Positions 10,905 to 23,947 of a stretch of 64,000 nucleotides of DNA are shown here, piece after piece; position 1 is the first letter of the stretch, and the number at the start of each line of letters is the position of its first letter. Origin of the DNA: Microvelia longipes. Lineage: Eukaryota; Arthropoda; Insecta; Hemiptera; Veliidae. The notes under the pieces are model-generated. The model ran no database searches, was not told the DNA's origin, and saw only the letters and a program-made list of their open reading frames with translations. A program made the position numbers and the translations under genes. The DNA is taken from the NCBI GenBank assembly GCA_018340805.1, contig JACMZG010001913.1, forward strand, positions 7,848,866-7,912,865, read 5' to 3'.

Positions 10905-11535
10905 AAATATATTACTAGAGGGGGCATACTCTATCCCATTACTCTGTTATGCTTGAAAAATATTGCATGCATAGATATATATTACTAGAGGGGGCATACT
11001 CTATCTTATTACACTGTTATGCTTGAAAAATATTGCAGGCATAAACATATATTACTAGAGGGGCATACTCTATCCCATTACATTGTTATACTTGAAAAAT
11101 ATTGCAGGCATAGAGATATATTACTAGAGGGGGCATACCCTATCCTATTACACTGTTATGCTTGAAAAATATTGCAGGCATAGAGATATATTACTAGAGG
11201 GGGCAATACATACCCTATCCCATTACACTGTTATGCTTGAAAAATATTTCAGGCATAGAGATATATTACTAGAGGGGGCCATACTTTATCCCATTACACT
11301 GTTGTGCTTGAAAAATATTGCAGGCATAGAGATATATTACTAGAGGGGGCATACTCTATCCCATTACACTGTTATGCTTGAAAAATATTGCAGGCATAGA
11401 GATATATACCTAGAGGGAGCTTACCCTATCTAATGAGATAGGGTATGCTCCTTATAATAATATATCTCTATGCCTGCAACATTTTTCAAGTATAATATTA
11501 TAATGGGATAGAGTATGCCTTAGTGTAAGTGTAAT
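10905..11535. repeat. 70-bp tandem array with inverted end
   Basis: About seven units of about 70 bp (TATTACTAGAGGGGGCATAC ... TTGCAGGCATAGAGATA) run to 11415. A further unit follows in opposite orientation (11430-11525), giving a foldback shape. The unit resembles the ends of repeat family E (6655-6680, 61445-61490, 22365-22400), so the array probably grew from that family's terminus. Confidence 0.65.
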
Positions 11536-12076
11536 GACACAAAGTAGGATCCATAATTTTGAATTTCGAGTTTAACCTTCCTTTCTCAGGGTGTTAAGGT
11601 TAAAATAAATGAATCGTCTGTTTCTCCAGCATTTTTCGTAGGAATGATAATACGTTTATTACGTTTTATTGCATCATTTATAATAACATTGTACAATTTA
11701 TTTGATAATAATGACAATCGAAGGCAGTCTAGTTATTTTTCGATTTTTTAAATCTAAATTCAACCGATAGGGCCATTCTAGTGTAATATTTCTATGGCAG
11801 CACTACGAGGTGGAAATTGTTGTTTTGTATTATTTGTTTTTACACGGCATTTTACAATGTAAAAACTCCTCTCGTGGCAACATGATCCTCTCCCCGTGTC
11901 TCTGATTTGGCATAAGTCGAGTGGCCAATCTTATAAAGATTTCGGTTAAATTTAGCGAATTTTCATTATGAAAATGACGCTTATGAGGTTGTTCGGATGA
12001 CGGAAGTTGAGGGTGGGAGTGATCGGAATCGGTTCCTATTGGCTTCCTGATAACAAAAATATATGTCCGAAAAAGT

Positions 12077-12078
12077 CT

Positions 12079-12175
<97 letters not shown>

Positions 12176-12180
12176 TAGTA
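12077..12180. repeat. (AT)n microsatellite
   Basis: Nearly pure TA dinucleotides. ORFs across it are runs of Ile and Tyr and are not genes. Similar tracts lie at 15690-15992, 20640-20706, 27223-27312, 29161-29296, 29397-29470 and 43073-43130. Confidence 0.9.
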
Positions 12181-12559
12181 TGTAAGAGTTTTCTACCCTT
12201 TCGTATGGCGAACGATAACTCTTGAAGGCGTTCTCAAATTGAAACGAAACTTTGCAAAATCGCGAGATGTTGTGGAGGTTACGAGGCCTATTGTTATAAA
12301 AATATATGACGTCATCAACCAAAGTTATGACGTCATGAAAAAAAATTTTTGAAACTTGAAATGGCTTTAAAAACAAGGTATGTCGTATTAAAGTAGACGG
12401 CTAGCTGAGTCGATTAAGACCGATTTCAGCTCAATCGGACCATCACAAATGGCGCAAACGGTATACATATATATATAATCTTGTATATATGTATACGTCT
12501 AGGTCAAAGACTCGTACGATATCTGTTGGGTTCAGTAGTGTTAGAGGGTGGTGAGATAG

Positions 12560-12567
12560 TATAAAAG
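12560..12567 (+). promoter_or_regulatory. Candidate TATA box
   Basis: TATAAAAG is a good TATA match in a locally GC-richer stretch. It lies 70 bp upstream of an ATG. The segment may be part of an LTR or a host promoter; no second LTR was found. Confidence 0.35.
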
Positions 12568-12629
12568 AGGGCCTCTACCTCTTGCTCTCCATCCTGGCAT
12601 GCCTGCTGTCCCAGAGAGACAGGACAAAA

Positions 12630-12761
12630 ATGGCTTCCACTAAACCACGCCGAGCTAAGCAGGCCTGTAAAGAGGAAGAACCTCGAAGTAGTCTTTATAT
12701 GGTCGAAGTCATTCTAAAACGATTGCGACCGGTTTCAGCTCAATCGGACAATCCTAAGTGA
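12630..12761 (+). CDS. Small ORF behind a TATA box, unknown
   Basis: A 43-codon ORF starts at an ATG in the context AAAATGG and begins MASTKPRRAKQACKEEE, basic then acidic. The upstream 170 bp is much less AT-rich than its surroundings and has a TATA box. The last third of the ORF (from about 12710) overlaps a repeat also present at 12395-12470, so any real protein would probably leave this frame by splicing or the ORF is part of a mobile element. No family is recognised. Confidence 0.25.
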   Translation: MASTKPRRAKQACKEEEPRSSLYMVEVILKRLRPVSAQSDNPK

Positions 12762-13267
12762 CGAAAACGGTATTTTATTTTAAACCTAAATCATGAATAT
12801 TTTTTGTTATAGTTGTCGCGGCCGCCGCTAGTTTTTATTTTTAGCTAAATTTGTTTGTTTTGTAATTTTGGACAACACTGTCAAGAAAGAATTATGTTTG
12901 ACGTATTTTATTCTAGTTTTTCGATTCGTTTCAAGATTTATTAGTTTAGACGGTAAAATACTCTATTACGGGTTCTAACCAGGGTTCAAACGGGTTTTTA
13001 CGGGTTCTTGTTCGATTATTGTTCGCGAAAACGGGACGTTTTATGTTACAGTTGTTCCTTCTTCGTATCGATACTTATACCAATAAAACTCTGTGAAAGT
13101 TAAAGCTGTCTGACTTTAAATTTGTGTAGCTAGAATGAATTCCGTGACGATTGTTGCGCGATTACCGGCACAATAATGCTTCTTAATTTTAATATTATAG
13201 CATACTATTACTAATAGAGTAAGAATAAAATCTCAATTAGCAAAATCAAATTTGTGAGAAAGCCTCT

Positions 13268-13493
13268 CAGGCCCGCGAAGCGGGCCTGTGTGGAAAGGCT
13301 GTGAAAATTCGCTAGATACATGGCAAAATGCCGTGTAACAAGAACAACACATAATACGAACCAACAACAATGTGGCCGCGAAGCGGCCAGAGGGAGGCCC
13401 CCGGGCCGCGAAGCGGCCCGGTGGGCCGACGCCGTGGAGCGGACGAGGCGCGAAGCGCCGAGGCCGCGTAGCGGCTACGGGCCGAAGGCCCGT
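13268..13493. repeat. Cluster of six GNA-triloop hairpins
   Basis: A GC-rich island holds consecutive hairpins at 13268-13288, 13373-13389, 13401-13421, 13447-13459, 13462-13476 and 13477-13493. Stems differ (CAGGCCCGC, TGGCCGC, CCGGGCCGC, GGCGC, GGCCGC, ACGGGCC), yet each is closed by C-G around a GAA or GTA loop. The ORF 13320-13544 that crosses it is a by-product. A related, degraded block lies near 42620-42690. Confidence 0.7.
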
Positions 13494-14149
13494 ATTTTAT
13501 TAAGAGGATATAGAATAATTGAAGAAATTAGTTACCGTCGATAAGTTGTCCTAAAGAAACAATCGTCAGTAGCTAATTCTTGAATTGCTTTTCTAATTTA
13601 CGGTAAATGTGACCATTAGGTAAAGTATTTTTTTGTGGGAACAGTGTTTTTAAATTATAATTATATAATCAACTTATTATTTTAAAACATACATACATTA
13701 TAATATAAATAACAGCTTAAAAATATAAATGATTAATATCTAAATCTAATTACCAAAAAGAACAAATTAATGGATTTAACATTAAAACACAAAAATAATT
13801 TTAATAGCCCCAAAAGCTTTGGCTTGTGCGCGGCTATGTAATTTGTTTGTTATATATTTTCACTATTATATAAACAGATTAATATTAGTTATTGTTTTAT
13901 TATTTAAAAAAAAAAATAATAAATGTTGTTAATTTTTATACAAATTAAGAATAAAATTATATAATTATTATATTATATTAATTATATAATTTTATAATTT
14001 ATAATTATATAATTTTAATTATATAATTATATAATGTTATAAAAATTATAAATTTTTATATTTTTTATAAAGAGATTAATTTAAATATAAAAGAATAAAT
14101 TATTATTCCAAAAAAATGTAAAAAAATAAAGTATTTTTGGTAGTTTAAT

Positions 14150-14448
14150 TTTATGTATGTAACTCATTTTTATTACTTAATAAATAAGTACACTGAGTTT
14201 CGTTTCAATACGACAAGTATATCCATGGTTTTTGTTGGATCATAAAAGTTAAGCAGCATTGAGCGTGGTTAGTGCTGTATGAGTGACCGCTGAGAATGAA
14301 ACGGATGCATTTACTATCTGAGGACTAGCGAAGCGAGTCCGAGGACATGCTGCAGTATAAATTTGGCTAATTTTATATAATGAGGATGAGCGTAGCGAAT
14401 CCGATGGAGTGAGAAAAAGTTCCGAGGTACCCCGTACCCGATTTTTTT
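14150..14448 (+). repeat. 5S-derived repeat, 3' part
   Basis: It carries the 5S-rRNA-like segment (14237-14302: TTAAGCAGCATTGAGCGTGG, then TGAGTGACCGCTGAGAA), a first GNA hairpin (14322-14340, GAA loop), a second (14384-14402, GTA loop), the end word GTACCCCGTACCCGA and a T7 run (14442-14448). The upstream body is missing. It lies just past the 3' end of the elongase gene, in opposite orientation. Confidence 0.7.
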
Positions 14449-14620
14449 AATTAAAAAAATAATGACACCTATCGCAAAAATCAAATCAAAACAGCTGATA
14501 TGCAATGATAAGAAATCAAAAATATAAACAAAAGATATGGGGCCCTCTTTTATTTATACTATGTGCCTATGGAGCGACTAGATTTCCTTTTCTCCTTCCA
14601 TCCTCTTTCAAAATCACTTT

Positions 14621-14898
14621 AAGAGCCCAGGGGTGTTTTGTTAATAAAAAGTGTAATGGCTGGAACCGGGTTTAATTTTTCGTAAATACCTTCCTGAACA
14701 AGGATCTGCAATTCTGCCGACTCGTATCGGATGGGTGTCCCAGGCAGAACCTTTGACCCCTAAAGTGCGTTCTGTCTGGGACACCCATCCGAAACGAGTC
14801 GGCAGAATTGCAGATCCTTGTTCAGGAAGATATTCACGAAAAATTGAGACCGGTTCCTGCCATTACACTTTTTATTAACAAAACACCCCTGGGCTCTT
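14621..14898. repeat. 278-bp near-perfect palindrome (MITE-like)
   Basis: Arms of about 130 bp pair almost completely, from AAGAGCCCAGGGGTGTTTTG to its reverse complement at the right. The centre is about 14750-14770. No duplication is evident. It lies about 200 bp downstream of the elongase stop codon and carries AATAAA on that gene's strand at 14871-14876, so it may supply the poly(A) signal and put a long hairpin into the 3' UTR. Confidence 0.7.
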
Positions 14899-15096
14899 GG
14901 TCTATTAGTTCTTATGGTATATTCGAAATGATTCGTATTCTGGCTAAAAATTTTACCAATTTTTAATATTATATTAAATCTAAGTCACTTGCTTGGATAT
15001 TACTGGTATATCCTAAGTTGTATCTAATGTATTATAGGTACTCCAAAAGGATGTTTATACTTCAATAAAATTGGACAAGCAAAGTTTTTAATTAAT

Positions 15097-15276
15097 TTAT
15101 TGTTTCTTTTGACTGTTTTTTCGTCTTTTGCTTAAATATTCCATGAAATAAAATTTGGAGAATTGATATATGAGAACAATAATAGTGAAGTACCATAAGA
15201 GCAGCGTCTTCTTCCCCCACGGGCATCCGTAAATCTGAGCGTAGATAAAGAACACAAAAATTATTCCAAATTGCGT
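15097..15276 (-). CDS. Elongase exon F, C-terminus
   Basis: 180 bp including the stop, acceptor TTATTTCAG, phase 0. It encodes [10 protein letters not shown], a GCPWGKK loop, a last transmembrane segment ending [10 protein letters not shown], and the basic tail [17 protein letters not shown] overlaps the stop codon; a better placed one lies at 14871-14876. Confidence 0.87.
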   Translation of the reverse strand, partial: TQFGIIFVFFIYAQIYGCPWGKKTLLLWYFTIIVLIYQFSKFYFMEYLSKRRKNSQKKQ

Positions 15277-15735
15277 CTGAAATAACGAGAATAATTAATT
15301 AATAATTTTAATAATAATAATTTTAATTATTTAATAATTAATAAGAAAGACAGAGAATAATTTATTTGTTAAAAATTCTGGCGTGGAGGTCTGCAGGCTG
15401 AGCGAATTATCTTTGAAATGCGCGCTTTCTTGCTTATCAATGCAATTTTTGCTTATGTTTTCGGTATATATTTAATAACCTAAGCAGAAGCTTCAAAACT
15501 TATTTAATTTTTTCGAATTTTTCAAAGAAAATGGGCATATTTATCCTGTAGGTTATACATTATACGGCACTTACTATTTGCACACATTTATTCTAAGTTT
15601 AGCGCAATTCCTTTGAAAATTAAAAAAAATAATACGTTTTGATGCTACTGTTTAGGTTATTAAAATACTGAAAACTTAAGCAAAAATTGGATATATATAT
15701 ATTATACATATACATATATATATATTATATATATA

Positions 15736-15816
<81 letters not shown>

Positions 15817-15818
15817 AA

Positions 15819-15849
<31 letters not shown>

Positions 15850-15916
15850 CATATGTATGTATATATACACACACATATATATATATATATAATATATATA
15901 TATATATATTATATAT

Positions 15917-15984
<68 letters not shown>

Positions 15985-18900
15985 TATATATTAATATTTC
16001 TCAAAGATAATTCCCAAAAAATCAGCATAATTAAGCTTATTAAAGGAACAAGTTTTAAATACTACTTTATAGACAAACTCTAAATAACCTGATAAAGGGA
16101 TCGTGAAGAGAAAAATATGCCATAGAAATTTTAAGAGGATAATGCATGCGAGCCATCAAAAAGACACCGGAGAATAAAAGATAAATATTGTGAAGTTTAA
16201 GGGGAATAACTATTTAAGCCAACTAAACGGACATTAGGAGATAAATAATGTCACGTTTAAGAGGAATAACTATTTAAGCCAATTAAACGGACATTAGGAG
16301 ATGAATATTGTTACGTTTAAGAGGAATAACTATTTAAGCCAACTAAACGGACATTAGGAGATAAATAATGTCACGTTTGAGAGGAATAACTATTTAAGCC
16401 AATTAAACGGACATTAGGAGATGAATATTGTTACGTTTAAGAGGAATAACTATTTAAGCCAACTAAACGGACATTAGGAGATAAATAATGTCACGTTTGA
16501 GAGGAATAACTATTTAAGCCAATTAAACGGACATCAGGTGATAAATACTGTGTAAGAAGCACAACTATTTAATCCAATTAAACGGACAATATATACAAGG
16601 TATACATTTTGTGACGTTCAAGAGGCAGATCTATTTAGGTCAAATGAACATTATGAAATTATATTCTGCCTTTTAAGAAGCCAAATTATTTAAGGTAATA
16701 AAACAGACGTTGACGATAGGAACAAAATGCTTCTTTTAGAGACAATACAGAGACTTTTATTAGGAATGTAACTTTATTCAAAAATTGGATACGGGGTACT
16801 TCTAAACTTTTCCTCATAACATCGGTTTCGCTAAGCTATCCTCCCTACTTCGGACTCGCTTTGCTCATCCTAAATATTAAACTAATACTGATAATGAAAT
16901 GAACCTTAACAAGTATATTGGTGTTATATACGACTATATCCGCACCAGATCTCAAGCTTATCGACAGTTTTATTTGCATTTTATGAATTTTGGTAAAAAA
17001 AAAAACTTTTTTGAGTAGCACGAGTAGACCTAAAGATACGAGCTCTGATGAGCTGTGTAATCCACTTAGGAGGTTTTAATGTTTCCTAAAACGGATAATT
17101 CCGGTGACATTTAAATTCCGTATTTTTTCGCAAACACAATACTTTTCCTATACACCTACGGTATACATAAGGAAAAGTAAAATTGAATGGCAATTCAATG
17201 TCATTTAATTGATGTCAATAAATGGTATCAATTGACTACTCTCTTCCATGATCATTACAACTATTAATGCCTAGGAGTTTTGGTATATTTCTTAACAATA
17301 GTAGTATTGTTACCTCAACACAGGCTCAGGTGCTAACAGTACTATCTTCTTCGGCAATACTTCAGGTACCAACGAAGAATAATTTCGCGCTTGGCTTGAG
17401 CACATCCTTATGCAGTCATTTCAAATATAATATGTTGCCGTCATATGCTCGACAATAGACGGCAACAATTGTAACACTTTGTTTGTAACAATTGAGGTAC
17501 AAACGTTCTATTTTACTTACCAACTGTATCTGAGTGACGAACCTCTTGTATTTTCCTATCCATTTCATCGATTTGAAACTGACAAGTAAGTAGTACGAAT
17601 ACATGACGCAATGAACGAACGAGTTTATAATAACTATGATGTATCCAAGTTGTTCTGTGAAATAAATCAAAAACAAAATACAAATAAAAGCTAGAGCTAT
17701 ATTCCAATGAAACTCCGAATTCAAAGACATTTCCTAACCTAAACCTAGGCCCGTATTCAAAGACATCTTCCTAACATTTTTTCAAAGACATCTTCCTAAC
17801 ATTTTCTCAAAGACCTAACAAAGACATCTTCCTAACATTTTCTCAAAGACATCTTCCTAACATTTTCTCAAAGACATCTTCCTAACATTTTCTCAAAGAC
17901 ATCTTCCTAACATTTTCTCAAAGACATCTTCCTAACATTTTCTCAAAGACATCTTCCTAACCTCAAAGACATAACATCCTAACATTTTCTCAAAAGACAT
18001 CTTCCTAACATTTTCAAAGACATCTCCTAACATTTTCTCAAAGACATCTTCCTAACATTTCTCACATCTTCCTAACATTTTCTCAAAGACATCTTCCTAA
18101 CATTTTCTCAAAGACATCTTTCTAACATTTTCTCAAAGACATCTTCCTAACATTTTCCAAACAATTCTCCTTGTTTCTTAAGGAGAATGTAAGGAAAATG
18201 TTAGGAAGATGTCTTTGAATACGGACCTAGGGCCCGTATTCTTAACCTATTCCTTAAGGAGCACTTAAGGATTCCTTGATGCTTCCTTATGGATACATAA
18301 AACTAGATAAAATGTATAGAATTTCCTATATTCACACCTAAAGGAAGGTTTTTAGGCCTCCTTAAGGATTAGGTTAGTTTTAGATAAGGAAAATGACTTT
18401 GAATGCGGGCTTAGTACACTGTTACTGTAAATATTTGTAATTTAGAATGATAAGTACTAAAACCTTATTATAAGACCAGCCTCACTGTTAATTACGCAAA
18501 TTATGCGTGTCGAATTTCAAAACAATTTAATAATTAATGACGGTAATGACAATTTTGTTTTTAAATTTAAAAACATTTTTTCGTTTAACAAACATAGATT
18601 TAAAAATTGTTTTTTTTTAACTATCTAGCATAAACATACTGGGAGCTTCGATCATGACAGACAATTCAAGCACACAACCGAACATACAAAAAGCTTGGGG
18701 AAAACCACACAGGTGGTCTTAAAAGCACATGAAATGAATAATCCTGTTCCAATCCCACTATTGGATTTTAAAGATTGATAAACTATAAAATTATTAAACA
18801 TGACATAATAAAAACATTCCCCAAATTTTTGCTGAAAAACGTATCCTGACTCGCTTCGCTCGTCTTTTAATACTTCCGTTTCATTCCCAGCGGTAACCTA

Positions 18901-20652
18901 TACAGGCACTGACCACGCTAGATGCTGTTTAACTTTTATGATATACAAATATCGTGGATATAATTGTCGAACGAAACGTAGTATACTTATTTATTAAGTA
19001 AATGTATACACTTGTACCAAATTTCAATTTAATTAGATTATTTCCCGACTTTTCACTTTTTTGAAAAACGTACACAAGTCATGTGGAAATAATGCTGATA
19101 ATGAGATGAAAGTTACCACATATGTTAATCTTATACATGGCTACATGGGTGCCAAAACTCAATCTGATGGCATAATTGTTCTCTGATTTACGATTTTTCA
19201 AAATTTTTCATTATTTTCATTATTGCGAGTAATAACTTTTATAATAAGACTTTTAAATTTTATAATAAATTTACTTTTATGAAGTCAATAGACATCATAA
19301 AAAATAATTTTCCGGATAGTACAACTTCACCTATTGACTGATTTTTGAATAAAGTTTCAACTCTCTAGCATACTTTAAGAGCTACAATAACACACACTCA
19401 TACAAACAGAAAACTTTGTGAAAACCACTTAAGAAGCCTTAAAAACACTTGAAACGTATAATTCCGGTGACATCCTGGTTTCGGATTTTTGTACTGTTTT
19501 TTTTACCAATGTACCTACCGCATAAATGAGGAAAGTAATATGATTATGTACTATAAATTTTAAGGGAATTTTAAATTTTAAGGCCATATAAATTATAAGG
19601 GAAATTTTAAGATTATTACGCATTATCAAGAATCTTTATTAAAGAGGATGCGTGATAAGACAACTTTACTGACCCCATGAACGTTTTATAAGATACAGAA
19701 ATAATAAGATAGGAAACTAACTTTTAGAAAATTGTCAATTGGACTTAAAGTGTTGAAGATAATAGATCTAGCAGCAACAAAATACTTTTCCTGGGGTTAA
19801 ATAGACATTCAGTTTCGTCATTTAATAATATATGTTCAAGTCTTAGAATAATACTATATATAGAAGGAGCACTACTGATAACACGAAAGGTGGTTCACTG
19901 GTAGTCTTAAGTAATGCTGCCACCCATATACAATGTACAATTTTCTTATAAAAAAAGTTGGCAATACTTCCGGTTGCTGAATTGTTATGTTCTATTATTA
20001 ATTAATAATGGGTTATTCATGAAATACTAATATAAATATCGATGCAATACAATAGTTTAGGCATTTTAAATTGTAGTTTAACGTTTTTAATTAAAATTTT
20101 ATTAAAAGTAGTCCTCGTCAACTAAATGTAGATTCTTGTATTCCGCTGCCCCTTTTGCCATCTAAGACTGGTTTTATTGAATACTCAGCAGGTGTTTTAA
20201 GTTATTATATTTGTTCTTTATGATCTTTATTCATTAATGGCTATTTATGACTTATATTTAAAATAATGTTTTTGTTGTTTGCTTCCATTTAGTATTATTC
20301 TAAGGTCAAGCAGACCTTTGGTGTGAATTGTGAGAGATTAGGGCAGATGAAAACGTAAAACTAACTATGGTTGGGCTGCTTCTTCTCGCTATAATATCTC
20401 TACGTCTATTTTTTCCTCGCTATAATATCTCTACGTCTAATACACATGAATTGACAAGAGTCTAGCCCGCAACTGGGCACGGATAAAATTTTAATAATAC
20501 GTACGAAAATATGTAGTTATGACCCAGGTTTACGGTAAATATTTTTATATAATTAAACTTTGCGGGTTTAACTTCTTTTTATATTTCTATAGAATAGTAA
20601 TTTAAATTAACTTTAGATTAAACTAATTAATATATTATAATTTATATATATA

Positions 20653-20692
<40 letters not shown>

Positions 20693-23600
20693 ATATAATA
20701 TATATAAATGCATTATTGTTTATTTGTATCTTCTAAGGTATAAAGATCTAATTAAGTAGTTCATTTACATTTTTTCTGTGATAATTAATTCTGCAAATGA
20801 TAAATTGTGCATTTTTTCTTAAAAAAACTATGTGTCTTGTACATAATTAAGGTTTATTTATTATTAACTAAATAGTCCAACCTATTGGAACATAATACAT
20901 AAGTAATTAGTACATTTGGCAATTTATGTACCGCTTTTACTGAATATCAGAGTACCTATATAAACATGACAAATATTTTTATAGGTACCTTACAATCTAC
21001 ATAATAAATTAATATACTAAATCGTGTAATAGATTAAACCCGCGTTACAAGTTTAAATACATGAAAACATTTACATTAAACCTGGGACAAAACATCGTAT
21101 TTTTGTCCGTGCACAGTTGCGGGCTAGACTCATGTCTTTAATTGGAAAACAGTGTTACCTCTATCACTTAAGCTCACAGAGGCTATGCTTAATACCATTG
21201 TGTGATGAAACAGATGAAGAAATGAAAGTTGCTTGTGCTTCTTTTTTAAAACAATAAATACCTGAAAATAAAATTATTTCATGATTTTTAATTCGAGACA
21301 AAGTTCAGGGGAAAAAAGCCTGGTACTGGGTACCTCGAAACATTTTTCCTCATCACTTCGGATTCGCTACGCTCATCCTTCCTACTTCGGACTCGCTGCG
21401 CTCGTCTTCAGAATATAAACGTCGTTACACTTATACTGCAAACCCTCCTTAGACTCGCTTCGCTCGTCCTCAGATAAAAAATACATCCGTTTCATTCACA
21501 ACAGTCACCCATACAAGCACAATCCACGCTCGATGCTGCTTAACTTTTATGATCTAACTGGAACCATAGACATACTTGTCGTATTGAAATCAAACTTAGT
21601 GTACTTATTTATTACGTAAAGGTGAGTCTCAAACATGCGTGTTAAATCTTAAATTGATTGCAGGATTTTTTCGTGTTTTATGATTTTTTGGATTTTTGCT
21701 GAGTCATTATTGCAGGTTAATGACGTCATAGGAATATTATTTTCTTATTTGCCCAACAGCACCTACAGATTGATTTTTGTACAAAGTTTCAACTCTCTAG
21801 CATAAATACACTGGGAGTTACGATGATAACAGACACACACACACAGACAAGTTTGAAAAACTATTCAGGAGGTCATAAAACCTTAAACGGATAATTCCGG
21901 TTTCATCCCGGTTTCGGATTTTTCTACAAACACAATACTTTTCCTATATACCTTCGGTATAAATGAGAAAAAGTAAAAATAATGACACAAATCGCAAAAA
22001 TCAAATTTATATAAAAACAGCTGTGAGCACAGCTTCTGAAATTAAACAAAAGATATGGATATACCCATGGAGATATTATTACTAGAGAGGCCCTATAGGT
22101 TAAATTTTGAAACATCGAAAAAATAACTTGTCCACCTTTGATTATAAATATAATTAAATAATCAGTAAAAAATTACTATAATTTTTATAGTAAAATCGTT
22201 AAAAATACAAATCAAACACAGAGAATGTGCTAGAAAAAGAAATAAATTTATTAATTATAACCTTAATTCATTCAGAAGGAGGTTTCAATGAGGTTACACA
22301 AAGTCCTTGAGCACTCCAAAAAGATGTTTCAGGCCTCCCAATGTATTGAGATAGGCTATGCCCCCTCTAGTATATATTTCTATGGATATACTTTATTTTT
22401 TACTACGATATAAATAAAAAAGTTAAAACAAAGAAAAAGCGTAATGGCCACATTACACTTACAAAGTGGAAAGCCTGTCACATAAACATGATGTATGTAA
22501 AAAATAATTGGTCTTACCGTGTCTAAAAGATCCAGTATTTTCACCCAAACATAAGTATAGGCAATGCTTCCAATCTGAAATACAAAATTATTCTTAGTTA
22601 GTTATTAGCAACACTTTAAAAAAGGTGCTTCTTTTTTTGCGCTCCAAGCAAAAATTTCTAATGCAAGCCTAAATTATTTTTTCAAGCGTTAATAAATTTT
22701 CATGCTTAAATAACACATACCCACAAATAATATTAATAAATTTTCATGTTTAAATAACACATACTCACTGATAATATTAATAAATATCCATGTTTAAATA
22801 ACAAATACCCACTGATAATAATAATATATATCCATGCTAAAATAACACATACCCACTAATAATATTAATAAATCATCATGTTTAAATAACATATACTCAC
22901 TGATAATATTAATAAATATCCATGTTTAAATAACACATACCTACTAATAATATGAATAAATTTTCATGTTTAAATAACATATACTCAATGATAATATTCA
23001 TAAATATCAATGTTTAAATAACAAATACCCACTGATAATAAATAATATATATCAATGTTTAAATAACACATACTCACTGATAATATTAATATATATCAAT
23101 GTTTAAATAACACATACTCACTGATAATATTAATAATATCGATGTTAAATAACAAATACCCACTTGATATATTAATAAATCTTCATGTTTAAATAACACA
23201 TACTCACTGATAGTAAATAATTTAAAAATATAATTAAGTTTTAGTAAAATATTATTAAACTTACATCATTGTAGCAAGGTGTTGTTGTCGGGCCTACTGG
23301 TTCGCAGTGGACTTTAAAGTAGCAACCAAATGTATTTCTGCTATATCCCTGAACAATTATTAGATTTCAAAACATAGAAGAGTTTAATTCATAAATTCGG
23401 TGTAGTATAAACGTTTATATAAGAAATATGCTAGGTTTTGATTGGTTAACGTAAATAAAGTTAACAATGAATTACAGTCTATCGTTTAGTTTAAAAATCC
23501 TTAAGGTCATAAGTATTTTGGGGATTGACCAATCAGAGAAGCCTCTGCCAACCCCTCACTTAAAAAGAGAAAAAAAATCCCTACCACAATAACCGCTATA

Positions 23601-23912
23601 GGGAAAAACCTTCTTCCCGGCAATCGTTCACTTTGTTTGTGGTTCTTCTTTTGATTACATCGTTTTGAAAACTACTTTCAAATTGATCCGAAAATTATAT
23701 TTTGAAATAAAAACTACACAAATGAAATGTAAAAAACATCGCCAAGAAAATACGGGTAAAATAACCTGATTTGTTTACATAGTTTTTTCCCACTCCCTTC
23801 TTGCAGGGATTTTTTTTCTTAAGAATCAGTGGTGTCTAAACTGACCTGTCAAGATTTTTAAATTAACAGAACGTGGCCTACTTGCCTGGTAGTCACTACC
23901 ACTCCCCCATAT

Positions 23913-23947
<35 letters not shown>

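Noticed and set aside
13320..13544. Arg/Pro/Ala-rich ORF
   Set aside because: It is a translation of the GC hairpin cluster.
15687..16010. Ile/Tyr-rich ORFs on both strands (also at 12077-12376 and 27127-27351)
   Set aside because: They are translations of (AT)n microsatellites.
17044..17066. CTCTGATGAGCTGTG as hammerhead
   Set aside because: Lacks stem II and GAAA; it is part of a 5S-derived repeat body.
17267..17458. 63-codon plus-strand ORF next to elongase exon E
   Set aside because: It lies in an elongase intron on the opposite strand, with no recognised domain or splice pattern.
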